64,000 nt of DNA from Leptothoe kymatousa TAU-MAC 1615 (GTDB lineage: Bacteria > Cyanobacteriota > Cyanobacteriia > Phormidesmidales > Phormidesmidaceae): contig NZ_JADOER010000016.1 in the NCBI RefSeq assembly GCF_018739865.1, positions 56,923 through 120,922 on the forward strand, given 5' to 3'. Below, in pieces: positions 51,216-61,113 of this stretch. A model generated the notes under the pieces. The model worked only from the letters and a program-made list of their open reading frames with translations. It was not told where the DNA came from and searched no databases. A program made the translations under genes and the position numbers. Positions within the stretch are counted from its first letter, which is position 1; the number at the start of each line of letters is the position of its first letter.

Positions 51216-52460
51216 CTAGTTCGACAAAGCCACCGACTGACTCACGGTTAGCGCCAAATCAGTAGAAGGATTCACTGAAATCACCTCCACCCGTTCGCGG
51301 CCCAACACCAGACCACCCAGCGCACCAGCCACGGTGCCCGTCAGTACTTCCCAGGTTTGCAGCTCCTCATCGCCCGTTACCGAGCCAATGGCAGCGGAAG
51401 CGCCAGAACCTAACACTGCACCGGCAAAGATTTCACCAATGCTGGCACCACGACGGATCGTTTCAGTGGTCGTAATCACCCCCGACTGGGCTTGAATATT
51501 CACCCGGCGACCATTTTCCAGAACCAACGTTTGGGCAACAAACTGAGAACCAGCCCCGCTGCTAGAGGTGGCCGGACGCAGCTCACCGACAACCTCGCTA
51601 TTGCGGGGAATTAGCACCTGCCCGCGACTATCGGTAACCGCGTCTGCCACCTGCAAGGTCAGAGGCAACGTTTCGTCGGGCAACAGAACAATGCGATCGC
51701 CATCTGCATAGGTCACTGGAATGCGCGTACCAGAAGAAAGCGTAGACTGGGCCGTGGTAGCAGTTTGCACCTGCACAATGTAGGGGGAAGGCACCGCCGC
51801 CACCTGATTGCGGCTGGCCAATGCCTGATAAATAAACGCAGCCACATCCGCCCGGGTCGCCGTTTGGTTGGGGCGCAATACCTCAAGGTTGGGATAATTT
51901 ACCACCAGTCGCTGTTCGGTGGCGGCCGCAATGCTGCGCACAGCATAGTTGGGGATAGCACCAGCATCGCTATAGAAATTAGCACTGGTGACGGTGCTTG
52001 CCTGATAGTCTAGACCGTTGGCGAGGGAAACAAGCACCTGGGCACGGGGAATATTTTGATTGGGCTGAAACACGTTGTTGGGATAGCCGGACAAAAAGCC
52101 CATGCGGTAGGCTTCGTCGATGGCGCTGGTGGCCCAGAAATTAGCGGGCACATCGACAAAGGAAGTGCCACTGCGGATGCTGCTTTGATTAAAAGCTTTG
52201 CGCACCATGGCCGCATACTGGGCACGGGTTACGGGCTCGTCGGGGCGAAAGGAGCCGTCGGGAAAGCCGGCGATGACGTTGCGCTGGGCTAGGCTAGCAA
52301 TAAACTGACTGGCCCAGTGGCTAGAAGACACATCAGTAAACTGAATTTGGGTTTGAGCCACAACGGGTGTGGGTGTAGCGAGGGGTGCGATCGCACCGGC
52401 CCCCATGCCCAGGGTGAGCAACAAAGCCGTTGTTGTCTGAAACCGTCGAATATTTAGCAT
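51216..52460 (-). CDS. S-layer homology (SLH) domain protein with glycine-zipper-like C-terminus
   Basis: Signal peptide; SLH repeats (SSSHWASQFIASLAQRNVIAGFPDGSFRPDEPVTRAQYAAMVRKAF etc.); GEIFAGAVLGSGASAAIGS...GTVAGALGGLVLG. Start moved to internal Met MLNIRRFQ. Confidence 0.88.
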   Translation of the reverse strand: MLNIRRFQTTTALLLTLGMGAGAIAPLATPTPVVAQTQIQFTDVSSSHWASQFIASLAQRNVIAGFPDGSFRPDEPVTRAQYAAMVRKAFNQSSIRSGTSFVDVPANFWATSAIDEAYRMGFLSGYPNNVFQPNQNIPRAQVLVSLANGLDYQASTVTSANFYSDAGAIPNYAVRSIAAATEQRLVVNYPNLEVLRPNQTATRADVAAFIYQALASRNQVAAVPSPYIVQVQTATTAQSTLSSGTRIPVTYADGDRIVLLPDETLPLTLQVADAVTDSRGQVLIPRNSEVVGELRPATSSSGAGSQFVAQTLVLENGRRVNIQAQSGVITTTETIRRGASIGEIFAGAVLGSGASAAIGSVTGDEELQTWEVLTGTVAGALGGLVLGRERVEVISVNPSTDLALTVSQSVALSN

Positions 52461-53122
52461 CGGTAAGATCCTCAAGAACAAAACAAAAATAAATATGGGC
52501 GCTGCTGCCCCAGGTCAAAACAACGGGTGACACCACAGGCGCAATGCCCCGAGGCAACGTTATGGCCTAACGCCCCATGGGCCGACTCTGGCAACCAGAG
52601 AGAATGCAACGTACAGAAAGCTCTCAACCAGGAATGACGGGTCAACTAGCCTAAACGCAAAGGGTGAGCGGATGAGAGAACATTTCCAAAGAGGTTTAAT
52701 TCTGCACAACAGACAAACGATAAGTACTCAAGTGCACCATCACAAAACTCTTGCGATGGATTGAATCTAACAAACCTTTTTTTTCAATTTCGGTTGATGC
52801 CGTTACGCCTTTTCAAGTGGCACAGCCATAGGAACTGCCTAAGCCACTCCTTTACCGAACAGAAGGGTATCTTTTTGTCGGTCCTGCTCAAAAAAGCCTT
52901 GCCCCCCATGGCCCAAGCCTTGCCATGGGAGAGGTTATGAGAAATTTGTAGAAAACTACAACCGCTGTCGGTGTTATTGACAATCCACTTTCACGGCAGG
53001 AACTGGCACAGGCAAACAGGAGATTACAGCCGCCGCTTTCACCGCTACCACAACGCCCAGCCTGAAAACTCAGGGATGGGCCATCCAAAACCCTATCTCC
53101 CCGTACCATGGCTGGTATCGCC

Positions 53123-55060
53123 TCACGCGGCGGCGATGGGGATTTGAATCATAAATCGAGTGCCTTGCCCCAGTTCAGATTCGCACCAGATCTTGCCCCG
53201 GTGCTTTTCAGTAATCACCTGATAGCTAATGGATAAGCCTAAACCGGTGCCTTGACCGACGCTCTTGGTGGTGAAGAAGGGATGAAAGATTTGCGATCGC
53301 ACATGTTCCGGCATCCCCGGGCCATTATCTGCGATCGTAATTTGCACCTGGTTGTGCTCTACCTTAGTAGATACGACAATTTGAGGAAATACGGTAATTC
53401 GACTCTCTTGCTGCTGACGCCGCACATAGGCTTCCAACGCATCAATGGCATTGGATAACAAGTTCATAAAGACCTGATTTAGCTGACCAGGGTAACAATT
53501 CACCATGGGTAAATTACCATACTGGGTCAGCACCTCAATTTTGCCTAAATTATCTTGCAGAGTCAGACGATGACGCAGAATCAACAGCGTGTTATCGAGG
53601 CCCGTATGGATATCGGCTAGCTTACAGTCGGATTCATCGAGTCGAGAAAAATTGCGCAATGATAAAACAATGTTGCGGATGCGATCGCTGCCGAGCTTCA
53701 TCGATGTCATCACTTTCTCCAGGTCCGATTGCAGAAAGTCGAGTTCCACCTCACTCAGTTTCTGACTAATGGCTGCAGTAGGTTGAGGATATGCCCTTTG
53801 ATACTCGTCCACTAAAGCCAATAGATCCTGGGTATAGCCATTCACATGCTCAATGTTGCCATGTACAAACGTAATCGGGTTGTTGATTTCATGGGCAACG
53901 CCAGCCACCATGCTGCCCAGGGCAGACATTTTTTCACTTTGCACCATTTGTAGCTGAGTTTTCTGCAGCGTTTTTAATGTGTCTTGCAGGGCAACATTTT
54001 TACTATTCAACTCCTCCGTACGCTGTTCCACACGCTGTTCTAAATGACTGTTGGTGGACGCCAGTTCGGATAGGGCCAGCTGCATATTCGCTTCTGCTTT
54101 GCGCCGTTCTGTAATGGCCGCAATGAGAATCAGCACCGTGACCGTAATCACACTCACAAATAGCTGTAGATTGATCAGGGAATCATTTAAATTTTCGCTC
54201 GCCAAACTCCCCTGACCATTGACCGTAGCGATGATGGCAAACCCAGCACTGATTAAGGTAAACAGTGTGACCCATCGTTTCTCTAGCCGAAAAGCACACC
54301 ACAATAAGACCGGCAGCAACATATATTCCAGGTTATAGCCCAGATCAAAAGAGATTTCGCTAATCAACACTAGCAACAACAGGAGAATACAGGGCTCACC
54401 CTTAGTCCAAAGTTGAAGCCCCCGCTGCTTTAATTTATTTTTGGAAGGACGATAGCTAGGGGGCAACTGAGTCTTGGCGGTGCCCTGGCGCACCCACTGG
54501 GCCCAGCTAAACAAGGTGGGAGCGATAATTAAAATCCCTGCCACGTTGGAGATCCACCACATGAACCAAACTGAGCCGTAGATAGACCAGGGGATAGTGC
54601 CGTTAAACGCCAGGGAGCTAACCCCAAAGGTGGCATTGATGGTGGGGCCGACCATGGCGGTTAAAATTAAAAACTTAAACACCCCGGATACTTGGGTTAA
54701 GGGATAGCGACGGGATGTAAAGCGGCGCAGTAAATTGGTTCCTAACCAAGTTCCTAATGTGGTGCCAACGGCAATGCCCAGCACTGGCAATGCTGATAGA
54801 CAGGCCGCCATCAAACTGCTGTCATCTCGGAAGGCCCAAAAATTCGCCAAAAAGGAACCGAGAAAAACGCCATAGCCCATCCAGTTTCCAAATAGGAAAA
54901 CACCCCCCACCGCTAAGCCATCCGGAGGCCAGACGGGGGTGACATCCTGAGGTGTGGAAGCAACATGGCGGGATAGTTCCGCGAGGACGTAATAGCCAAT
55001 AGCTAAACCCACAATGCCTAGACTGCGCATCCAGGCGGAGGAAAATCTAGTTTTAACCAT
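53123..55060 (-). CDS. MASE1-domain sensor histidine kinase
   Basis: MASE1-like N-terminus (DVTPVWPPDGLAVGGVFLFGNWMGYGVFLGSFLANF), coiled coil, HisKA VAGVAHEINNPITFVHGN, HATPase [12 protein letters not shown] / IADNGPGMP / GTGLGLSISYQ. Start at internal MVKTRFSSAW likely. Confidence 0.88.
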   Translation of the reverse strand: MVKTRFSSAWMRSLGIVGLAIGYYVLAELSRHVASTPQDVTPVWPPDGLAVGGVFLFGNWMGYGVFLGSFLANFWAFRDDSSLMAACLSALPVLGIAVGTTLGTWLGTNLLRRFTSRRYPLTQVSGVFKFLILTAMVGPTINATFGVSSLAFNGTIPWSIYGSVWFMWWISNVAGILIIAPTLFSWAQWVRQGTAKTQLPPSYRPSKNKLKQRGLQLWTKGEPCILLLLLVLISEISFDLGYNLEYMLLPVLLWCAFRLEKRWVTLFTLISAGFAIIATVNGQGSLASENLNDSLINLQLFVSVITVTVLILIAAITERRKAEANMQLALSELASTNSHLEQRVEQRTEELNSKNVALQDTLKTLQKTQLQMVQSEKMSALGSMVAGVAHEINNPITFVHGNIEHVNGYTQDLLALVDEYQRAYPQPTAAISQKLSEVELDFLQSDLEKVMTSMKLGSDRIRNIVLSLRNFSRLDESDCKLADIHTGLDNTLLILRHRLTLQDNLGKIEVLTQYGNLPMVNCYPGQLNQVFMNLLSNAIDALEAYVRRQQQESRITVFPQIVVSTKVEHNQVQITIADNGPGMPEHVRSQIFHPFFTTKSVGQGTGLGLSISYQVITEKHRGKIWCESELGQGTRFMIQIPIAAA

Positions 55061-55256
55061 TGAAATAGAGGTGACAAACGGGCACAAGCTTGCAGCAGCC
55101 ACTCCCCACAAGAGGCATGCAACAATGTACCAGAAATGCCAGATATCGACATTTCTTGGTCAAAATCATAGTTTTTGCAAGCAACTCCAACATAGCCTGG
55201 AGCTTTATATAGCGTTCCCGCTTCCTGCGACCAGGATGGCAAAAATTGGGCTGGCT

Positions 55257-55466
55257 TTATTGGCCTATGTTGCTAGCCTGTTGGCCCACGAAATCACGAA
55301 TGGTCTCCCAAATGGCAGCGGGACCAATGCCAAAAAATAATTGCAACCCTAGCAAGATCAAGGCCGCTAGAAAGGCTGTCTTAAGGGTGGCCTTTACTAC
55401 CTTGATTAACCAGGTAAAGACCAAGATTGAAATAGCGATCGCACCAATGACAACCACAATTTCCAT
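55257..55466 (-). CDS. Small hypothetical membrane protein
   Basis: 69-aa MEIVVVIGAIAISILVFTWLIKVVKATLKTAFLAALILLGLQLFFGIGPAAIWETIRDFV. Confidence 0.6.
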   Translation of the reverse strand: MEIVVVIGAIAISILVFTWLIKVVKATLKTAFLAALILLGLQLFFGIGPAAIWETIRDFVGQQASNIGQ

Positions 55467-55503
55467 GGGCCAAGCTTCCGTTTAGAGTACGCCTAATCTT
55501 ACC

Positions 55504-56700
55504 CTATGAGCCCAGGGCAACGACCTGACGCTCGTTGAGGCTACCACTCACATTGATGACTTCCTGGCGGGCCCACTGGTCGGCATCGAGAATGTCTTGG
55601 AGGGAGGGGGTGGCGGTTAAGTGGTCGCGGTTGCGATCGCACACCTTCTCAATCACCTTCGGAATATCTAGATAGTGGATTTTCTCATCCAAGAACAGGG
55701 CCACCGCCTGCTCATTGGCCGCATTTAGCACCGCCGTCATCGAACCACCGGCCCGGCCCGCTTCGTAGGCCAAATTAATGCAAGGATACTTAGCGTGGTC
55801 TGGCTGCTTAAAGGTGAGGGTGGCTAGCTGCGCCAGGTCCAAAGGCTTCCAATCGGTGAAGATGCGCTCGGGCCAGGAAATGGCATAGAGCAGTGGCAGA
55901 CGCATATCGGGCCAACCGAGCTGGGCCAGCATGGACGTATCCTGGGTTTCGATCAAGGAATGGATAATGCTCTGGGGATGGATCAGAGTATCAATGTGGT
56001 CGTAATCCATGCCAAACAAATAATGGGCTTCAATCACCTCCAACCCCTTATTCATCATGGTGGCAGAATCAACCGTAATCTTGCGCCCCATGGACCAGTT
56101 GGGGTGCTTAATGGCATCCGCAACGGTGACATCCTTCAGTTTTTCCACCGGCCAATCGCGGAAGGCACCGCCGGATGCGGTCAAAATAATCCGGCGCAGG
56201 CCCCCTGCGGGCAGCCCCTGCATGCACTGGAAAATGGCAGAGTGCTCAGAGTCGGCGGGAAGTAGCTTTACCCCATGCTTTTCTATGAGGGGCAGCACCA
56301 CCGGACCACCGGCAATTAGGGTTTCCTTATTGGCCAGGGCAATATCTTTCCCCGCTTCGATGGCCGCAATGGTCGGCAACAGCCCAGCACAGCCGACAAT
56401 GCCGGTGACCACCGCTTCAGCGTCGCCGTAGCGCGCCACTTCCACAATGCCTTCAGGTCCTGCCACAATCTGGGGCTGGGGGTCCACATCAGCGATGGCT
56501 TCCTTTAGTTCCGCTAGCTTACTGACATCGTTGATGGCAACAATTTCAGGTTTGAACTGACGCACTTGCTCGGCTAGCAGGGTAACGTTGCGACCTGCGG
56601 CAATGCCCACCAAACGAAACTTATCGGGATTGTGTTCAAGAATATCGAGGGTTTGGGTGCCGATGGAGCCAGTTGAACCAAGCAGAGTGATTGCCTTCAC
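55504..56700 (-). CDS. dxr: 1-deoxy-D-xylulose 5-phosphate reductoisomerase
   Basis: [60 protein letters not shown]. Confidence 0.97.
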   Translation of the reverse strand: MKAITLLGSTGSIGTQTLDILEHNPDKFRLVGIAAGRNVTLLAEQVRQFKPEIVAINDVSKLAELKEAIADVDPQPQIVAGPEGIVEVARYGDAEAVVTGIVGCAGLLPTIAAIEAGKDIALANKETLIAGGPVVLPLIEKHGVKLLPADSEHSAIFQCMQGLPAGGLRRIILTASGGAFRDWPVEKLKDVTVADAIKHPNWSMGRKITVDSATMMNKGLEVIEAHYLFGMDYDHIDTLIHPQSIIHSLIETQDTSMLAQLGWPDMRLPLLYAISWPERIFTDWKPLDLAQLATLTFKQPDHAKYPCINLAYEAGRAGGSMTAVLNAANEQAVALFLDEKIHYLDIPKVIEKVCDRNRDHLTATPSLQDILDADQWARQEVINVSGSLNERQVVALGS

Positions 56701-57049
56701 GGGAATTGCCTATTGCTAAAGGTTGACAGCTGGCCGTGCTGGCCCGCCCTGATTCAACTATAAATTCTTAATGTCTTTTCACAAAATTTTAGATATTCGA
56801 CCATTGGCGGAAGCTAACGGCATACAGGGCCATAGGATTAACTTCCGAGGAACGAAATAAAGCTAATCTGCCATCTCTAGTCCCCACTCGCCAGCAGAAA
56901 CGATTCGCTTTTGAAGATCGAGACCATAATGAAACTAAGCAGCCTTGCTGAACTGCGAGTTTACCCAGCTACGGTGTCGCCCCATGGGCAAGACCTGCGG
57001 CTGAGTCAGCAATGGCCCTTAAAACAATAGCTAGCCGCCCCAACCGATC

Positions 57050-57379
57050 ATGGAAGCCTTTTCACCAATTCCACCCGACTGGGTTGAGTCTGCCACCCAT
57101 GCCTTGACGTTTTGCTGCCCCTCCTGTCACGAGCCAGCTGGCGTGGCCACCCATGTTTGGATTAACCGCCGCGCCCCGGTCTACACCCACAACCACAAGC
57201 GCAAATGGCAAGAATTCTACAACTGTGAATGTGGTAAAGCCTGGTGGGCCTGGAGTAGCGATCGCCCCCCAAACCCATGGCAGGACAAAGAAGCCATTAA
57301 TAACCAACCGGAAGAATCAGCACCGGGGCTAGATCCGCTGACGGGGCTGGGGGATAGTTGGGAAAGCTTTGAACCTTAG
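57050..57379 (+). CDS. Cys-rich (zinc-ribbon-like) conserved hypothetical protein
   Basis: CCPSCHEPAG...YNCECGKAWWAW. Confidence 0.65.
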   Translation: MEAFSPIPPDWVESATHALTFCCPSCHEPAGVATHVWINRRAPVYTHNHKRKWQEFYNCECGKAWWAWSSDRPPNPWQDKEAINNQPEESAPGLDPLTGLGDSWESFEP

Positions 57380-57388
57380 TGGCGTCCC

Positions 57389-58348
57389 ATGGCCATCGTC
57401 GTATTTGGCAGTCTAAATATGGACCTGGTGGTCCAAGTGCCCCGTTTACCCCAGACTGGCGAAACACTATTAGGAACTAACTTTGATACGGTCCCAGGGG
57501 GCAAAGGGGCCAACCAAGCCGTAGCGGCGGCTCGTTTGGGGGCACCCACCACCATGGTCGGTCGCGTGGGCGATGACGGTTTTGGCCAGCTGCTATGTAC
57601 CAGCCTTGGGGCCACGGGCGTTCGCACGGAATGGGTGCTCGCAACGCCGGGCCCCTCTGGAGTCGCGTTGATCAACGTCGATGATCTGGGGGAAAACCAG
57701 ATTGTGGTGGCCCCCGGCGCCAACGGCAACGTGGATTCCACAGATGTGGAACGTCTGCCCCTAGAAGAGGATGGCGCGTCGATTTTGCTGATGCAATTTG
57801 AGATTCCGCTGATGGCCGTGCAGGCAGCGGCCAAACGGGCCAAAGCAGCGGGGGAAGGGCATTGTGTCATTGTCGATCCGGCCCCGGCCCGGGCAGATTT
57901 ACCACCCGATTTTTATCGGTGGGTGGATATTTTAACCCCCAATCAAACGGAAGCGGCCCAGCTGACCGGGGTGCGGGTCAAAAACGTGGCCACCGCCATG
58001 GAGGCGGCCCAAACCCTGCGGCAGCGGGGCACCCCCACGGTAATTGTGAAACTGGGACCCCAGGGAGCTGTGGTGGCCACGGACATGGAGGTGTTCCATG
58101 TGCCCGCTTTTGCGGTGGATGCGGTGGATACAGTGGCCGCCGGGGATGCGTTTAATGGGGGGCTAGCGGTTGCCCTATGGGAAAAAAAGCCGCTTTGGGA
58201 TGCGGTGGTGTGGGCCAGTGCGGTAGCCGCCCTATCGGTGACTCAAGCTGGGGCACAGCCCTCCATGCCCACCAGAAGGGCAGTGGAATCTTTTTTGCTC
58301 AGCCATGGGGATCTGGCAGTTTATCGACCAGATGGACAACGGCTATAG
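57389..58348 (+). CDS. rbsK: Ribokinase / PfkB-family carbohydrate kinase
   Basis: FGSLNMDLVVQVPRLPQTGETLLG; GGKGANQAVAAARLG; DTVAAGDAFNGGLAVAL. Confidence 0.92.
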   Translation: MAIVVFGSLNMDLVVQVPRLPQTGETLLGTNFDTVPGGKGANQAVAAARLGAPTTMVGRVGDDGFGQLLCTSLGATGVRTEWVLATPGPSGVALINVDDLGENQIVVAPGANGNVDSTDVERLPLEEDGASILLMQFEIPLMAVQAAAKRAKAAGEGHCVIVDPAPARADLPPDFYRWVDILTPNQTEAAQLTGVRVKNVATAMEAAQTLRQRGTPTVIVKLGPQGAVVATDMEVFHVPAFAVDAVDTVAAGDAFNGGLAVALWEKKPLWDAVVWASAVAALSVTQAGAQPSMPTRRAVESFLLSHGDLAVYRPDGQRL

Positions 58349-58690
58349 TCTTGATGCTCTAGACTGGTCTAGTACTGCGTCAGCTGGAGATTTTTTGGGG
58401 ACGATATGGGTGCCAATGGAACATGTCGCAATGTCTATGGCACATGGCTTGCACCCTAGACAATAGGGGTAAAGACAAGGTCCTCCAGGATTGCACCCTG
58501 CATCCAAACTTTTCTCTCTAACGTAGTAAAGATAGCGGCGTTGCTGCCGAGCAGTAGCGGCGAGATTGTTTCCGTTGCTGATTTAGGGGATACAACGATC
58601 CGCACAGCTAGCTCCTAGGCTGGATGTAACAGATATAGTTATTTCGAGGATCGGCAACGCCAGATTTTTAGTACGCTTTCCTGCGCTTCA

Positions 58691-60259
58691 ATGCCTTCAA
58701 ATCAACCGGATGTCATTTTTTTAGTGCTCGACACTCAGCGGGTGGACCGGCTGTCGTGCTATGGCTACGAGAAACCAACGTCGCCCAATATTGATGCCTT
58801 TGCCAAAACCGCCACACGGTTTAAGGTTGCGATCGCACCCGGTCAGTGGACCATTCCCTCCCACGCCTCCATGTTCACCGGGCTGTATCCGTCACAACAC
58901 CAAATGCAGCAGTCCTATTCCGTCATGCCCCCCCACCTCAAGACCCTGGCAGAACGGCTCCAGGACGGCGGCTACTATACCGCCGCCTTTTGCAACAATC
59001 CCCTAGTTGGCGTCATCAACAACGGCCTACGGCGAGGGTTTTACAGCTTTCTCAACTACAGTGGCCTGCTGAGCTCCAAACCAAATCAGGCCGGGATTCC
59101 ATCCAGCTTTTTAGACAAATATCGCCAGCTATTTAAGCGCATCGTCGCTAAAGGCCTCAACACGGTGCAAGACGCCTTTGCCCGCTCCGACTGGCTGCTG
59201 TCGCTTTCCTTTACGCCACTCATGGTGCCCCTGTGGCAAACGGCCCTGAGCTTCAAAGGCAATACTCGCAAATCCTTAGATGATGCCGCCAAGCTATTAA
59301 TTGAGCGCAAAGACGTTCAACCCGATCAGCCCATTTTCACCTTTATCAATTTGATGGGCACCCACATGCCCTACCATCCGCCTCGAGAATATATCGAAAA
59401 ATTCGCCCCCAACGTGCTTAAAAATCGAGCCGCCCAAACCTATCTACGGCGTTTTAATAGCGATGTGTACGGTTGGCTAGCCCCCCTCGTGGGTGCCTTA
59501 GAACATCAACAAAAGGACACCCTAGACGGCATGTACGATGCTGAGGTCGCGGCCCAGGACGAACAGGTGGGCCAGTTTCTACAGCAGCTAAAACAATCGG
59601 GGCGATTAGACAACACTTATATTGTTATCTGCGCCGACCATGGTGAGCACCTAGGAGAAAAACAGCTCATCGGCCACAGCCTCTCCATCTACAACGAACT
59701 CGTCCAGGTGCCGCTGATTATTCATGATCCAACCGATGGCATTCAGCGGAGCACCCTGCGAGACGATGTCGTCTCCACCCGGTGTTTATTCCATACGGTG
59801 CTCTCGGCCACCCATTTGGCCACCCCCGAAGAAGCGGAATTTAGTTTTGAACATATTGCGGATGGCGATGCGATCGCAGACATCGAACCCGACCGCTACG
59901 TCTATGCGGAGGCCATCCCCCCCCAAAACGTCCTCAATCTGATTCAAAAGCGCCAGCCCGAATTAATCTCTCAGCATGCCTGCGACCAAACCCGACGGGC
60001 CGTGTGGGTGGGCAACCACAAACTAATTGAGACCAACGAAAATCCCCCGGAACTCTACGATGTCCAAGATGACCCCGGCGAGAGTTTAGACCTCAGCGAG
60101 ATTTTTCCCGAAATGGTGGAATCACTGCAGGATTCTCTCTCCGTCTTTAGCCAAGATGCGGACGAACACCAATCCCTTTACTCCCAGGCCCGCGCCACCG
60201 GATTTGACGACCCCGAAGTGCGCCGCCGCCTCAAAGACCTTGGATATTTAGAAGAATAA
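58691..60259 (+). CDS. Sulfatase-family (alkaline phosphatase superfamily) hydrolase/transferase
   Basis: PDVIFLVLDTQRVDRLSCYGYEKPTSPNIDAFA; WTIPSHASMFTGLYPSQH; IVICADHGEHLGEK. Confidence 0.88.
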   Translation: MPSNQPDVIFLVLDTQRVDRLSCYGYEKPTSPNIDAFAKTATRFKVAIAPGQWTIPSHASMFTGLYPSQHQMQQSYSVMPPHLKTLAERLQDGGYYTAAFCNNPLVGVINNGLRRGFYSFLNYSGLLSSKPNQAGIPSSFLDKYRQLFKRIVAKGLNTVQDAFARSDWLLSLSFTPLMVPLWQTALSFKGNTRKSLDDAAKLLIERKDVQPDQPIFTFINLMGTHMPYHPPREYIEKFAPNVLKNRAAQTYLRRFNSDVYGWLAPLVGALEHQQKDTLDGMYDAEVAAQDEQVGQFLQQLKQSGRLDNTYIVICADHGEHLGEKQLIGHSLSIYNELVQVPLIIHDPTDGIQRSTLRDDVVSTRCLFHTVLSATHLATPEEAEFSFEHIADGDAIADIEPDRYVYAEAIPPQNVLNLIQKRQPELISQHACDQTRRAVWVGNHKLIETNENPPELYDVQDDPGESLDLSEIFPEMVESLQDSLSVFSQDADEHQSLYSQARATGFDDPEVRRRLKDLGYLEE

Positions 60260-60268
60260 GCTATCAGT

Positions 60269-61093
60269 ATGTATCCCCCCGTAGACCCCACAATTGTAGA
60301 ATTTGGCCCCTTCGCCCTACGCTGGTACGGCCTCTTGATGGCCACCGCTGTGATTGTCGGTTCCTGGTTTGCCACCCAGGAAATTGAGCGCCGTGGCAAA
60401 AACCCCGAAGACTTTTGGGACATGTTGATTTGGGTACTGATTCCGGCCTTTATCGGGGCTCGGCTGTACTATGTCTTGGTGCAAACCAGCAATCGCGAGT
60501 TTTACCTGCAAAATCCCGGTCAAATTCTCCAAATTTGGGGTGGTGGCATTCACATCTTTGGCGCTTTTATCTTTGGTGGCATTGCCCTCTGGCTCTTTAC
60601 CAAACTGCGTCGCCTGCCCACCCTGATGTATCTAGACGCCGCTGCCATTGGTCTACCCATTGCCCAAGCCATTGGTCGCTGGGGTAATTTCATTAACCAA
60701 GAACTCTATGGCCCCCCCACGGACTGGCCCTTTGGGTTACGCATCGACCCGCAACATCGTTTGGCCCCCTACAACGATTTAACCGCCTATCCTGATACCA
60801 CTCGCTTCCATGCCCTCTTCCTGTACGAATCCGCCTGGAACTTTGCCGGTTTCCTCGTGCTTTATTGGATATCCAAACGCTTTGGCCAACAGCTCAGACC
60901 GGGCGATTTATCGCTGTTGTATCTAGTTTGGTATCCCTTTGGCCGTTTCTTTATCGAGTTTCTCAGAACAGATTCCTGGTTCTTCCCTGGCACACCGTTT
61001 AACGTCGTCCACATTCTCTCGCTGGTGGCGATTGTCGGTGCCGTAGCCACCCTGGTATTACGACGACGGTTTAACAAGGCCATGCCCACTTAG
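60269..61093 (+). CDS. lgt: Prolipoprotein diacylglyceryl transferase
   Basis: FALRWYGLLMATAVIVGSW; GRWGNFINQELYGPPTDWPFG; RFFIEFLRTDSWF. Confidence 0.95.
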   Translation: MYPPVDPTIVEFGPFALRWYGLLMATAVIVGSWFATQEIERRGKNPEDFWDMLIWVLIPAFIGARLYYVLVQTSNREFYLQNPGQILQIWGGGIHIFGAFIFGGIALWLFTKLRRLPTLMYLDAAAIGLPIAQAIGRWGNFINQELYGPPTDWPFGLRIDPQHRLAPYNDLTAYPDTTRFHALFLYESAWNFAGFLVLYWISKRFGQQLRPGDLSLLYLVWYPFGRFFIEFLRTDSWFFPGTPFNVVHILSLVAIVGAVATLVLRRRFNKAMPT

Positions 61094-61113
61094 CCCCCAT
61101 GCCCTGATTAACT

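Noticed and set aside
58410-58443. Stem-loop gtgcca...tggcac after the ribokinase gene, considered as riboswitch or terminator
   Set aside because: Interrupted stem, no U tract and no riboswitch consensus recognised.
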